Assembly: GCA_007922195.1 (NCBI GenBank)
Contig: ML681971.1
Location: forward strand, 24,876,948-24,940,947
DNA: 64,000 nucleotides
Direction of reading: 5' to 3'
Source: Podocnemis expansa
Taxonomy: Eukaryota > Chordata > Testudines > Podocnemididae
In this document: positions 47,701-59,375 of the stretch, in pieces
How positions within the stretch are numbered: the first letter of the stretch is position 1
Layout: every line of letters begins with the position of its first letter
Notes under the pieces: model-generated
Told to the model about the DNA's origin: nothing
Databases searched by the model: none
What the model saw: the letters and a program-made list of their open reading frames with translations, nothing else
Position numbers and translations under genes: made by a program

Positions 47701-50635
47701 CGCCAGCCTGCAATCATATGAATCAGCAAGCTGCAAACTCTATTGAATGGAAAGTATTATCGCTGGCCACAAACGGACACTGTTTCTCCTTAAACAACTC
47801 CCTTGATGGAGGAAGACGTTGTCTTCATTCATCTATTTTACATATCTACTCCTGTTTTAATTTTGCTGTTTCCTAAAAGTATTTTCTCTTTAGAATGCAT
47901 CTTTTCTTTAACTGCCTTATTTCCTGACTTAACATTGGAAACTGATTATTCTATGTATGTTGCTGATTTTGTAGATCTTAAATCGCCCTCTTCCTTAGAG
48001 AGAGAGAGTGAGCGTGTGTGTATGAGAGAGGGGGAGAGAGAGTGAGAGATTTGGTTTTATAAATTCCATTTTCTTCTGATCCTGTATACAACAACTTTTA
48101 TGGGAACAGAAGTAAAATATGCAAACAAGAGTATGATAATCCATTAGCATTAATATTGTAAAATGGTAGTCAGATTCAATCACAAGAAGTTTTATTTAAT
48201 CATGGATGTTTTGTGTATATGTGTGCTTTTCTCCTGCACAAATGGAAAAATCTTTGTATCCCTTCTAATCTTTTGAAAAGTTTAACATTTCTGTCCTTTA
48301 AATTATGACCACACTCGAATCCATATTTGAGCTTTATAGCTTGTTTTTATATACTTTTAAGTTTTTATTTTTATTATATTTAATACTAACTGCTTTTGTG
48401 TTGGACCATACAAGGCCCTGTGCATAATTAAAGCTGGTGTATCTTCTATCTAGGGGTTTTATGCAGCTGTTACGATTCACTGAGTATTTTAAAGTAGAGC
48501 CATAACACGATGCATTAACATCACATGTCAAAGATCAACATAATTTTATCAAGTCTTGCTTTATTTTTTTTTTATCTAAGTTTAGTGTTGAAGAAACAAG
48601 TTAAGTTGAGAGAGAGAGGAATCCGTAGCAGATTGGATACTACCATAGATGTTCACTCTAGGTTCTTTGAGGATAATTGCAGTAACAAAGAGCTTGATAA
48701 TGCTTCCCTGTGTTCCTCCCATGCAGACCTGTCTGTGGGGGGAAAAGGAGGGAAGGTTTGCCATAAAAGCTGCAGGGGGCACAAGGGCATCCTTGCAGAG
48801 ACCTTATGCCACCAAAATGTCTGTCTCTCAGCCTTGTGCCTCTTTCCCCTGACTCCTTGATACTGGAGCTGTGCTGACAGAGCTTTTCCTCTGATTCTCC
48901 TGCCACACATTTCCAGGGGAGATTTCCTATGCGGGGTGGTTCTGTGCAAGAGTTAATTCAATCCGAGTGTATGCTGAGTAGGTGTCCCACAGACTTGGAT
49001 GGAGATAGTGTCTTCCCCTTTTCACCCTTTCCTTCCATGCTGGTTTCAAGATCCATCCAGGAAGTTCTGCACGCACAGCAGTAGTGACATAGACAGTTAC
49101 CTTTCCCTCTTCACATCCTGCACTACCAAGGGCAGATTTGTGCTTGGAAGTTTATGCACACTGCGGGTACAGGCATGCCCATCATTCAATAGATGGCCAT
49201 GTCCCCCAGTCTCTAAAAGTGTTTCTTGGACTCTTGTGAAAAGCATAAGATGACTCATATTCTGTGTTCCAGTGCTTGTTTGATTTATTTCCTGCATTTG
49301 TGGTTCTTTAATTATGATACTGTTCTCTCTCAGGTAATCATTGTTTATTTTTTCACACTAAAACAACTTGCATGTCTCCTCTGTATTTCTGCTGTGAGCA
49401 TCTAGAGACGTATCCATTGCTGTCCTATTCAGGTGTACTACAGGCCCTTGTTTGCTTTCCATTGCATTCATTTGGATAATGTTAGCTCTCTTTATGCTTA
49501 CCAAGAGATTGTACTGCATTAGCAAAGAGAAGACATACATTATTTGCAAATGAGTAGTTTGATTTTTCTTATTGATTTCCTAACAGTGATTAAAATGCTC
49601 CAGCTTATGTTCATGAGTGGTTATAAACTGTAAACTATATTTTTACTTACAAAATGTGGATCCAAAGGGTGAGGTCTGTAAAACACTTAAACTCTTCTTA
49701 CAATTTCTCTCTTATCATGCCACAGCCTTTTAAGCAGTCTGCATGTTTGAGTTCTCTACACTGAGATTTGTGTTAAAGCTCAAATAATCAAGAGTATGAA
49801 ATTATGGATAGCTATGTAATGCATATCTCTGTATGTGTAACTCTTTAGCATTTTTGGTCCCCTAAGGGAAAACACAGTAGTAAACCACTGGGTTGGAGTG
49901 ATGTAGCTATGCCCTATTGGTTTTTACACTATAAGAATTTCTCCTTATTTTTTTATCCATACGAGTTAAATCTGGTTCTCTCGAACCCAGATTTGTGAAT
50001 GTAGTTGTCATGCAAAGTGTGCCTTAGCTAATGTTGAAATTGATTTGTAGAAAACAAGTAGGGTCATAATGATGACATGTAAAATTTGAGGGGCTTTGAC
50101 TAACTGCAACAGAAATCAATTAAATTTGACTTTTAAATCACCAAAGAAATAGTGAGCAGCTAAGTAGATTTAACTTTTTCTCAGAATACTTTCATGATAT
50201 ACTTTTGAACTTGGTTGTCAGAGCTTTTAAATCTCTGAAATTTCATATTTTATCTTGCTACATAAAATACTTTATATTTTAGATTGGAAATAGGTTCACC
50301 TGCGATTGGTGTTATCTTTTACTTCTTTTTTTTTTAAATTGACATTTTTGGTCTAATGTGTCTGTAACATTCAAATACAAGCAGGAAGGCACAACGTTTT
50401 AGAAGTGAACAAGACAAATGTTGCATAAAGCACAGTAAGATGAAGGCTGTAGGATTTTGCATACAGCAAAAAGAACCTTCTAAGCAAGTGCAAAGTTAAG
50501 GAGGTCTTACTGGTTTTATATAGTACACAATAATTTGATGAAAGAATTTTAGGGAATAAATTAAAAAAAGTAATTTTTACTGAAAATATTGGAGCTTTTT
50601 TAACTAGTTGTTACTATTGTATATAATACTAAGCG
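44762..50635. other. No gene seen; simple repeats and unique DNA
   Basis: The region has an A run near 47080, a (CT) tract at 47580-47596 and a GA-rich tract at 47998-48050. The stretch at 47690-47775 is complex, moderately GC-rich and repeat-free. Open frames (for example 48525-48949 on both strands) have no recognisable product. Confidence 0.5.
47998..48050. repeat. GA-rich microsatellite
   Basis: An imperfect (GA) tract, interrupted by TGAGCGTGTGTGTATG, follows some 400 bp after a (CT) tract at 47580-47596. Confidence 0.8.
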
Positions 50636-50728
50636 TCTGATGAAATGTGATTTTCTCCCACAGAAGCTCATGCAATAAATAAATGTAATAGTCTTTTAAG
50701 TGCCACAGGACTCCTTGTTTGTTTTTCT
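50636..50728 (-). repeat. Foldback family fragment
   Basis: It contains TCTGATGAAATGTGATTTTC, GAAGCTCATGCAATAAAT, AATAGTCTTTTAAGTGCCAC and GGACTCCTTGTTTGTTTTTC, the same order as the 34.1 kb copy. One arm only. Confidence 0.75.
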
Positions 50729-53070
50729 GAATCAGTGTAGTGCTTTAAACTTTTGTCCACTCCCAATTTAAATTCACTGCACAGCTTTGCTTTCATCCTT
50801 AGCAAATAAAATGAGGTGAAAGAAGTTTTGTGGAAAGCAGTTGTACAGTTCCCCTCTCCCCCCATTTATGTACTTCAGAAAAAGGTCATGTCCTTATCAG
50901 TGATTGTAATTGATAACAATGTGGTGGTTTCAGTCAAAACTGTGACCTTGGTACCACAGGGGGGCCTCTGCACTGGTTGCTGCTTTCCTCACTTAGGAGA
51001 GCTTTGATGTGTTCCAGCAGCTGATACAGATGCACATAGGTCAGGGAAAGGCAGCTGGCTGGCAGCAACAAATTAAAATATTTCTGACCCACAAAAGTAA
51101 CCAAATGCCCATATTTCTTCATTTAGCATAATTAATACCTTGTATTTCCATTGACTTTGATAAACTGGCCTTTTTTTCCCCTCTCTTTTTCACCCTGTAG
51201 CCTTTAGTAATGATTGCAGGAGATCTGTAGTTAAAAGGCTTTACAGACTATGGAGAATAACATGTTTTTAAAAAAAATCTAAGATCAAAAGTCTCAATTA
51301 GGTCACAGCCTAGTAGGAATCTTATAATCACATTAAAATGGGGAAGTTATTTCATTTTTAGTATACTGTATTTCAACAGCAGACATAGCAATCTAAAGGG
51401 AATATGAAACATTTTAGAGCTGCTGCCAAGTAATTTCTAATGCTATCATGAATGTGTAATTAGGAAAAATGTATCAAATAAATAAAAAGTTGTAAACTTA
51501 TTTTACTGCATTTCCTATGAAGAGAAATTTAGTGCATTAAAAAGATTTTTGAAGGGATTATGGAAGCATTCTTATGATTTTTCTTTTTCCATCCCTCCTC
51601 CTGTAGGTGTTTACTTTGAATTCTTTTTATCATTTGCATTTACTTTTTAAAAGGCAGTTTGGTGATGACTGTCTGTTGATTTCTCATTAACTCAAATTAT
51701 TAGTATAAATGTTCCTTATCTAATTTTACACCCAAGAGTATTCATCTCAAGGCTGAAATACCAGATGATGGCTTTATTTAAATAAATAAATTGAGCAGGC
51801 CATCTGGAAAGGTGAGGTCTGTGTAGGGAAGTGATGTTCATGGGTAGTGCTCTATTTTTTGTTTTCTGTTTTCATGGCAAACATATCGTGCAGTTAGCTA
51901 ATTGGGCTCATTCACCCCAACTATTGATATTTAACTTCTAAACTTCAGATGCTAGTGTCAGAGCAATAGTCTGCGATCTCTGTAAACAAAACTGGTGCAC
52001 ATAAATGAACAACACTGATTTGTGGTGATGATGAATGGGTGGAATTCAGTTTGCTCTTGCAAACAAGGGAATATATTTTATGCCATAGCCAAATTGGAAT
52101 GCTCCTTACTAAGACATTTTGAATAGCATTTAACAGCAAGATAAATGTTGAGCTGCTTTGCATTTGAAGGCTATATTGCAGTTATGGTTGTGTTTATCAA
52201 TGCAAATATGCAGTTTTGTTGAACTATACAATAAGTACAACAGGTCTCTTTCTGCATCAATAGGTAAGTTAAAGTTGGACAATGTAACACTTTCTTATAG
52301 GTACAGTAAAGCTGGTTTTGCAAAATACTTTTTTCAAATAATGGAAGTAGGCAAGTATAAAATAACCTGGAAAATCCAATATGTACAAAATTTACATTTC
52401 ACAAAGGCACCATTTAGGTGAATTTACCTTGCCACGTTACTTTCACAAATCTAATGCATTGCAGTATCTCCTTTGCTACAGCTACTACAGGAAAGCAAAA
52501 CTGTTAAAGCAATTGCAGTGGTATGTTATCTAACCCTATAAAAAATGGAGAGATCCAGAGAAGGACCCAGACTGGACTAGAAAGCAGAAGGGGGCCAGAG
52601 GGCTTAACAGAGGCAATCCTAGCAGTGCACATGCAGCACTTCCTCTTTTCAATAGTGAATACATTCCCCATGCAAATGTAATTCAACGCACATCTATAAA
52701 GTCAGGTCATTTAGGCAAAAAAGTGGAGCTAAGTTGTGCAGATAAATTTCATGCAAGATTTTCCCCAGGGTTTTTTTTTTTAAACATACCTAATCTTCTG
52801 AGATAACCACATTGGCTTGATTGATTAACAGTTGTGTCTAATTTATGGCTTTTCAACCTTTTCCATAATAGGACCACACCAGGATCCACTTTTCCGTTCG
52901 CAAGGAAAACTTCCTTTTAGCCTTTCCATTTACCAGTAAAGGAAGGACTGGATGACCATGGCCCTCTGACAAATGCTTTGTTTCCTGCACGTTCCCAGGT
53001 TGAGAAACCTGATTTGATGGATTCTTGTGGTACTCCATGGTATATTTTTCAGGAGTATAAAATATTCACA
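50729..53070. other. No gene seen
   Basis: AT-rich unique DNA with short frames only. Confidence 0.5.
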
Positions 53071-53160
53071 GGAATTTTCAAAGGTGCCTAATTAGAGTTA
53101 GATGCCAAAATTCCATTAAAATTAGATGGGAGGTGGGTGCGTAGAACTTTTGAAAATCCC
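53071..53160. repeat. TTTTCAAAAG family, short copy
   Basis: It opens with ATTTTCAAAGGTGCCTAATT and closes with AGAACTTTTGAAAATCCC, an imperfect inverted pair around 60 bp of interior. Confidence 0.55.
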
Positions 53161-54646
53161 AGCTATTATCACATCTCTCTCTGAAAGTGTGCAAGAATGT
53201 GCAGCCTAGTTTCTGGTTTTGTTTTTTAAATGGCAGCACTTCTTATATCCCTATAGTCCAGCTCCTTTGTTCACTGAGTTCCATAGATTAAAATATCATC
53301 ATCAGCCTGATGTATGTTGGGTCTCAGTTCACTTTGGTCTGGAGGACAGTAATCTGCAATTGTGGGAGACCTGGCAAAAGATGGTTGGGAGGAAATCCCT
53401 TTACGCTCTTATAACCTCCTCCTGCTCTTTTGATGAAGATCGGAACTATGCCATTGCTTTCCACAACTTGAGGGTGAAACCACCAATAACTGAATGCCTT
53501 CCATGCTCAATTTGCTATGGCCATTGAGAAAATTGTACTAAAACTGCTTTTCATGTTTTATTTTCTGGAGGCCTTTTTGCTGTGATACCAACCATCAAGC
53601 ATGACTACATTTGAATAATAATACTAATCTGAGGCAAGGAAGTGGTGTTGGAATCTGAATTAGGCTTTCATGAGGTGTGGGTTCTAAACTGAATTAGTAT
53701 GAGAGGCGGGAGGGTGTTGGATTCAGCAAAATTATATTTATTTTTACTGGACTTCAGCTACATTCAAATTGGAACTGGAAAATAGGTTCTCATAGCTTTC
53801 TTGGAACTATAATTATAATTATGTGTAGGAGCGTCTTTGAGGTTCAGTGGGAAGAAAGGTCTCAGGCAAGACAAAAGCTTAACTGAGTGTGCTGGTCGTC
53901 AATGAGGAGATTTCAAGAATATCTTGATCTTCCATCTCCTTCTGCTGAAGCTGAGGGAGAAGAGATTCCAGAGGACTTCTGTCTTCCTCTTCTGCTTGTT
54001 AAGAGTGAGAGGGATCTTAATGATGTTCTTTGTTCCAGCATGAACTTTTTCTCAGCCAAACAAAATCTGAGCCCCAGGATGTTTAGTTCTGACTCCAAAT
54101 TTTAACCCCCTTGTGTTGGTGGGGATCCTACATGTGACATTGCTTCCCTAGTTTTAGGTTAATACTTTACATCTTGGGTAACCCAATGTTAATAAAACCA
54201 TGAAATAATCAAGTGAAATTAGAAATTGTGTAGCACAACTATGTTCTACTATTTTGCTGAGTTACTGCAGTTAACCATGCTCTTCAGTTTACACAAAATG
54301 GTACCTTGGAGACATCATAAATGTCTTAGATGTTTTCTTTCCCTGTTTCTTGATAAAATCTGCTCTGTCAATCTTGTTGTTGGCTCCTGGGGAAGAATCT
54401 AGGACCAACAGTGGGCTTCTGACTCTAAACCTATTCCCAGTGATAGTCTATGAGGAATTATGCTTGACAAGCGACAGGACTTAACAGAAAATTCACTTGG
54501 TTCATACAGAGTTTTTTGTGATGGTTCCATTGCCTGTTTGCTGAGCGTCTTCCTTCCCATTGATTTTTGTGGTCAGTGAATATATTAATTGTCTTTCAGG
54601 ATCATTCCCTAGACTTGTTGTCTATCCCGTTAAATGAATATTAGTC
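53161..54646. other. No gene confirmed
   Basis: A 102-codon frame (53219-53527, plus) and a 72-codon frame (53887-54105, plus) are the longest. Neither has a recognisable family, and I see no supporting splice pattern. Confidence 0.45.
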
Positions 54647-54880
54647 TACTATGAGTTAAAAAAACAACAAGGAGTCATGTGGCACTTTGAGACTAACATT
54701 TATTTTTTGCATGAGCTTTTGTGGGAGAAAATCCCACCTCCTCAGATGCTTCGAAGATGGGTGAACTTACAGAAAGGAATGAAAATAAATCTGTTAGTCT
54801 CAAAGTGCCACATGACTCCTTGTTTTTTTGCTGGACTAGACTAACACGGCTATCCCTTTGAAAATTACTGTGAGTTAAAA
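54647..54880 (-). mobile_element. Foldback retroposon with 15-bp target duplication
   Basis: The insertion (54662-54865) is flanked by TACTATGAGTTAAAA (54647-54661) and TACTGTGAGTTAAAA (54866-54880), 14 of 15 identical. The arms are inverted (AACAAGGAGTCATGTGGCAC against GTGCCACATGACTCCTTG), and the right end is GACTAACACGGCTATCCCTT. The centre holds GAAGATGGGTGAACTTACAG and AAAGGAATGAAA, also found in the 34.1 kb copy. Confidence 0.85.
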
Positions 54881-55008
54881 ACCAGATACACTAGAGAAGA
54901 CTTCAGTGTTCCAGAGGGAAGAGTATTTTGGCTTTTAAGAGCAAATTTATAAATCATAGCAAATTGAAAGTAAGGCTCCTCCATTTTTAGGCACTTTAAT
55001 AGGTGAAC

Positions 55009-55244
55009 CGGTTTTCAAAAGTGCCAAGAACCCAGCAATCTCATTGCAAACAGTGACAGCCTAGGAACTCATTTCTTTTGAGACCCCCTTAATTAGATGT
55101 TTAAATATGAATTTAGAAACCTAATGTTAGGTTCATATCTATCTATTGATTGATTGATTGCCAGGGACTTTCTAAGGAATGGCAGGGAGTCAGAATAGAA
55201 TTTTCAAAAGTACCTAGTTGACTTAGGTGTACTTGAAAATTCTG
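55009..55244. repeat. TTTTCAAAAG family, third copy
   Basis: It opens GGTTTTCAAAAGTGCC and ends GACTTAGGTGTACTTGAAAA, which is inverted to the start. The word TTTTCAAAAGTACCTAG recurs internally at 55201. Confidence 0.5.
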
Positions 55245-55327
55245 GACATTATTATGTATAGCTCTGAAAGCAAATTTGTATAAATATACAGCCTAGATTT
55301 TCTTTGTTTTTCACTGACAGCACTTTC

Positions 55328-55595
55328 ACAGGGGTTATGTTCACAGAGAAATTTATTGGCTTAAGTGTCCTGCTATAGCTATACCCATGTAACTCTCCTG
55401 TGAACACTCTTATTTTGGAGTAAGAGTCTTTGTTTCTGCTTTAGCTTATAGCCCTTCCAAAGTGATACTAGATGAAACAGAAGAAGGCATTGTCATTCGA
55501 GAAGAAGAGTCTCCAAAAGTAGAGTTATGTTAGTGTAACAGTTATATCCATATAATTATACCAGTCAATGTTCTGTAGACCAGCCTTAAATCCAT
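55328..55595. mobile_element. Probable mariner-like MITE remnant
   Basis: The start (GGTTATGTTCACAGAG) and end (GTTCTGTAGACCAGCC) are weakly inverted. Interior words such as CTATAGCTATACCCATG and TTATATCCATATAATTATAC also pair. A 29-codon open stretch at about 55443-55530 is part of this repeat and not an exon. Confidence 0.4.
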
Positions 55596-56189
55596 TGTCT
55601 ACTAATAGAACTTGTGCTTCTGAGTCAGTTAGGCTACTTTGAAAATTCTAGCCTAAAATATTGACCTAATGTTTTTCTTCTTACACCAGCATCAGTTTTG
55701 CTAATGCAGAGACAAGGGGTGTATATATTAAAAAATAGTCTGAAGAAGATATAAAGGAGGTTAGCACCCTGCCCTTATACAAGTGGAAAAACTATACAGA
55801 ATACAATAAAAACCACAAGACTGCCTAAGAAGTTAGTAGTGTAAAATGTCTTTTTCTTTTACAAATCCCCTGACTTATGTGTCTCCTCCATCACCACACT
55901 TATTATAGTAAGTCTAATTGAGTTGCATTCCAGGGCTTTGTCTTCATATTGTTCACGACTGAATGTTAGTTTCAAAATTAAGAAAAGAAAAATAAATACA
56001 TAAAATTACTCTTGATCTTTCCCTAAATTTACACCAAGTCACATTAAAATACTTATACATGTGATATTCAGTGTACCACAGTACATTAAAACTGTTATTA
56101 ACATTTTACCAGCACCATAAATGTAGATGCTGCAGTACATTTGGCCTTGATCATGCAAATAGTTACACACTGTAAGCAAGCTGCCCACC
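55596..56189. other. No gene seen
   Basis: AT-rich DNA without recognised features. Confidence 0.5.
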
Positions 56190-56359
56190 CTCCTGAGGGG
56201 GAGGGGCAGCTGAGTCAGGTCCCCAGCCCTTCATAGGGCAGGACTGCCAAGTCTTTGCCCCCTTGGCAGGGCAAAAGTTTCACAGTCTCAGGCCTCCTAT
56301 AGGGCCAGCCACCAAGTTTCTAACCCCTTGGTAGGGCAGAAGCTCCACAGTCTCAGTGT

Positions 56360-57097
56360 CTAAGGTGAGGGGGAAATGGCAATGCGACCTCTCAGGTTTA
56401 CAACCCACAAGGGGGCGCAGGGTGCAGGAATAGGAATCAAAGAAGGCGTAGGGTTGCACAGCTCCACTGAGTCCCAGGCCAGGGGCCCGGGTGGGCCTGA
56501 GGCTTTGGCGCAGGGATCCACGGGGTCCTGGCTACAACACGCCAGCCCTGAGGTGGCGCCTAAGGCCTCGGTGCAGGGGACAGTGGGGTCCTGGCCACAA
56601 CACGCTGCCCCTGAGGTGTGGCTCCTACCTGAGGGTTGAGACCCACACTCCCCTGGGTCATCCCTGGACCCATGTCCCAGCAGTACCTCATCTGCTGGCT
56701 CTTTGGGGTAGTCACCCAGGAGTAGACTGTAGAACTCCTCCATCTCATCAGGTGGTGGCAGATCAGGGAGTCCCTCAGGTTACTCCACAAAAGGCAACTC
56801 CTTCAGGTCATGTGGGGTGGGCAGAGGCTTGGGGTCCTCAGCAGCCAAGGGTAGCTCCTCCAAGTCATGCAGGTGGGGGGCAAAGGCCCAGAGACCCCAG
56901 TGGCAGATGATTCGGTGCCACCCGCATGGCCAGCTGCCAACAGCTTCCCCTGCAGGCCCGTGGTGGCCCAGGGCCCAGGCATTAGCTCCCAGTCCCTGGC
57001 TGTGGGCAGCCTTGCCAGACATCCAGACCCAGGTGTGGCGGCCAGAGACTGGCTTCCCCCCAAGGTGGTCCAGGGTCAGGAAAAAGCAGAGGGACAT
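56360..57097 (-). pseudogene. Repeat-encoded acidic protein, copy 2, one stop
   Basis: Two open segments (57097-56780 and 56743-56360) are in one frame, with a TAA at 56780-56782 between them. About 245 codons in all. The first part has HDLEELPLAAEDPKPLPTP followed by HDLKELPFVE, the same repeated motif as copy 1. The second has MEEFYSLLLGDYPKEPADE, then a two-fold repeat of about 20 residues (TSGAACCGQDP... and TSGLACCSQDP...). No enzyme motif is visible and the function is unknown. Frames on the plus strand here are shadows. Confidence 0.45.
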
Positions 57098-57142
57098 CCT
57101 TCCCCTTTGGCAGCTTGTGTTGAGCTGAGCTAGCTGCCTCCC

Positions 57143-57151
57143 TTTTTATAC
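57143..57151 (-). promoter_or_regulatory. TATA box of GC-rich element, copy 2
   Basis: The minus strand reads GTATAAAAAGG. It lies about 42 bp upstream of the shared CCAAAGGGGAAG motif, the same spacing as in copy 1. Confidence 0.6.
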
Positions 57152-57265
57152 TTCCTGTCCCGCCCGTCTGCTTCTGGTCTGATTGACAGGCCCTTCCAGG
57201 CTCTGCCCCCCTGCCGTCAGGCAGAACCTTCTGAGCTATCTCCAAGGGGAGGCCATGGCTTCCTG

Positions 57266-59270
57266 CTACATGCATGCACACACCTAACTACGGGCACTTG
57301 AGTATTTTAATCAGAGTCAGTGAAACTACTCATGCTTAATGGTAAGCATGTGCATAAGAGTTTGCAGGATTGAGACCTCTGACATAACCGAAGGCCTGAC
57401 GAGCTTACATTACACCATAGACAACATAAAATACTGGGCAATGTTTAGGTATAAGAGGATATAGAAAGGCTGGTGAGTCCAAAATTGAAAGCATTCATAG
57501 AAATAATACATTTTGAGGGCAAATTTCATGAATTGTCATATTGAGCAGCACAAATTTCTGTACAAAATTTCATGTTTATATGGAACTATTAAACAAAAAA
57601 AAATCCATGTCGGGTCAGAGATTGATATAGTCAGCGTTTCAGTGTATTTTTGTGCTAATTCCTTTATACAAGTCTACATTCTGAACTGTCTTCATTCAGT
57701 AATTTAATTTAGCTGTGAGTCTGAGATCTGGTGGCTGATTACAAAACGTGACCTGCTTGAGAGATCAAGAAAGTAAATTAATAAATGTTGTAGCAAAGGT
57801 TGGCAACGTGGGAGAGGGGAAAAGCTGCCCTGTGCTCTTGACTTTGACACTCATCAAGGTCATCTCCAGTTCATTAAAATGCTACATACTGTACTTTATA
57901 TTCTCATTCTTGTGCATTGGTTGTTCAGCAGCAATTAATGTTGTTGCAGCAGTTTACTGTAGGAAATTTAGATTAAGGAGCAAACAGCATATTTCTAAAA
58001 ATTACTTGAATTCTGATGGTGAGAAAAAATTACCCACCTGTGCTTTGTTGATTAGCACTTCAAACATTATGTGGATGCTATGATTAAATGAGTAAATCCA
58101 TTCTCTATGTTCCCTTATTTTTTTTAAATAACTTATTTGATACTACTGTCCCAGAGAGTAACTGCATGAAAATAAAAGTAACAAATTGTTATGTGAAACA
58201 GTAAATTCAATTGTAAGTGGTTAAATCATTAATTAATATTCTATTATAGATCTTTTAATCAGGCCAGAGACATTTTCTTAGTTCTTTTTTTAATCAAATA
58301 TCTTTCTTTTAGGTTTTCTTAGACTCAGATCTCTTGCCATGAGGTTAAACTGCCTTACAGAAATACTTTTAAAGTACTTTTCTTGAAACATAACTGTGAA
58401 TCATTTCGAGCTTAATGGTTTTAAAAAATCTAGAACAAAAGAGTTTTTCCCTACAACAGCTGTGCAGTTTTATTAAAAATTTAAAGAAATCTTGTGTCTA
58501 ATCCTTTGAGCGGATGTGTAATTACTTGGCTTGGGCTCTTACACATGGATAACCTAGCTGTACTGTGAGACAAGATTCTTGTTTAATTTAAAGAATCATG
58601 GGTGTGCTTTGGAGATTATCAACACCAAGGCTTGTAAAGGAACACAAACCCAGAACAACCATTGTACATTTTCATTTGTTATACAGATGTTACAAGCCAT
58701 CTGATGAGCAGATAGTGGAGTCTGCTATGATAATAGCAAGCAATGCCATGATATGTAAAATGTAACTGAAAATCTGGTTTATATTGGTAGTTTTCACTTA
58801 CGTAGCTTTAAATGGCTTTTCTTGCTTTCAGTTTTTCCTGGTTAAGAACACTTCCTGTAGCTACACCTGTTGGTTATTCCATTGCCTACTCAGATTCCTC
58901 TGTATTCAGTTTACCAGCAGCAACTCCCTTGTTTTCCATCTTCTCCCTCATTTGTCAGGAAACCTGAATCAATAACACTCTAGGATTAGAGCAGACCATG
59001 ATCAAAGATCTGATCACATACAGTGGCTGTGCTGCCTTACCAAGAATTTTGTGTCTGAAATAATTATTCTTCTGTAGAATTAAAAATTTTTGTGTTTTAA
59101 AGTCACAAAAACATCAGTTTTACGAAGACAAACCTAATAAAAGAAATTTCTCTGTCTTCCCTTTATTTTTTTTAACACAGTTACCAGGATACAAAGTGCT
59201 GAATACTAAAGCCTTTGAGGAACTAACAAGCATCAACGGTGAAATTCTATTCTTTCAAAACATTTCATGA
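57266..59270. other. No gene seen
   Basis: AT-rich unique DNA. A 111-codon frame at 57748-58083 (plus) has no recognisable domain. Confidence 0.5.
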
Positions 59271-59280
59271 GTTCCTCATC

Positions 59281-59375
59281 TTTAAGAATCTGAGGAAGTG
59301 CGATTTTCTCCCACGAAATCTCATGCAGTAAATTGGTTAATCTTTAAAATTGCCACTAAACTCCTTGTTTCTTTC
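59281..59375 (-). repeat. Foldback family fragment
   Basis: AATCTGAGGAAGTGCGATTT, CTCCCACGAAATCTCATGC and GCCACTAAACTCCTTGTTTC appear in the order of the 34.1 kb copy, with more divergence. Confidence 0.75.

Larger units (their letters stand above)
56190..57265 (-). mobile_element. GC-rich TATA-bearing element, copy 2
   Basis: The order of parts matches copy 1, all on minus: TATA box (57143-57151), CCAAAGGGGAAGGATGTC (57093-57110), then an acidic reading frame. Towards the 3' end lies a tandem pair of about 65 bp (about 56231-56358) whose units share AGGGC...CCAAGT...CCTTGG.AGGGCA and CACAGTCTCAG. The two copies are clearly diverged, so they are old and separate insertions, not a recent segmental duplication. 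Confidence 0.55.

Noticed and set aside
48582..48949. Cluster of overlapping frames on both strands
   Set aside because: None has a known motif, a clear start or splice context, and the frames on the two strands exclude each other.
55440..55530. Open stretch reading SPSKVILDETEEGIVIREEESPK
   Set aside because: It looks protein-like, but it lies inside a mariner-like MITE remnant whose interior resembles the same non-coding consensus.
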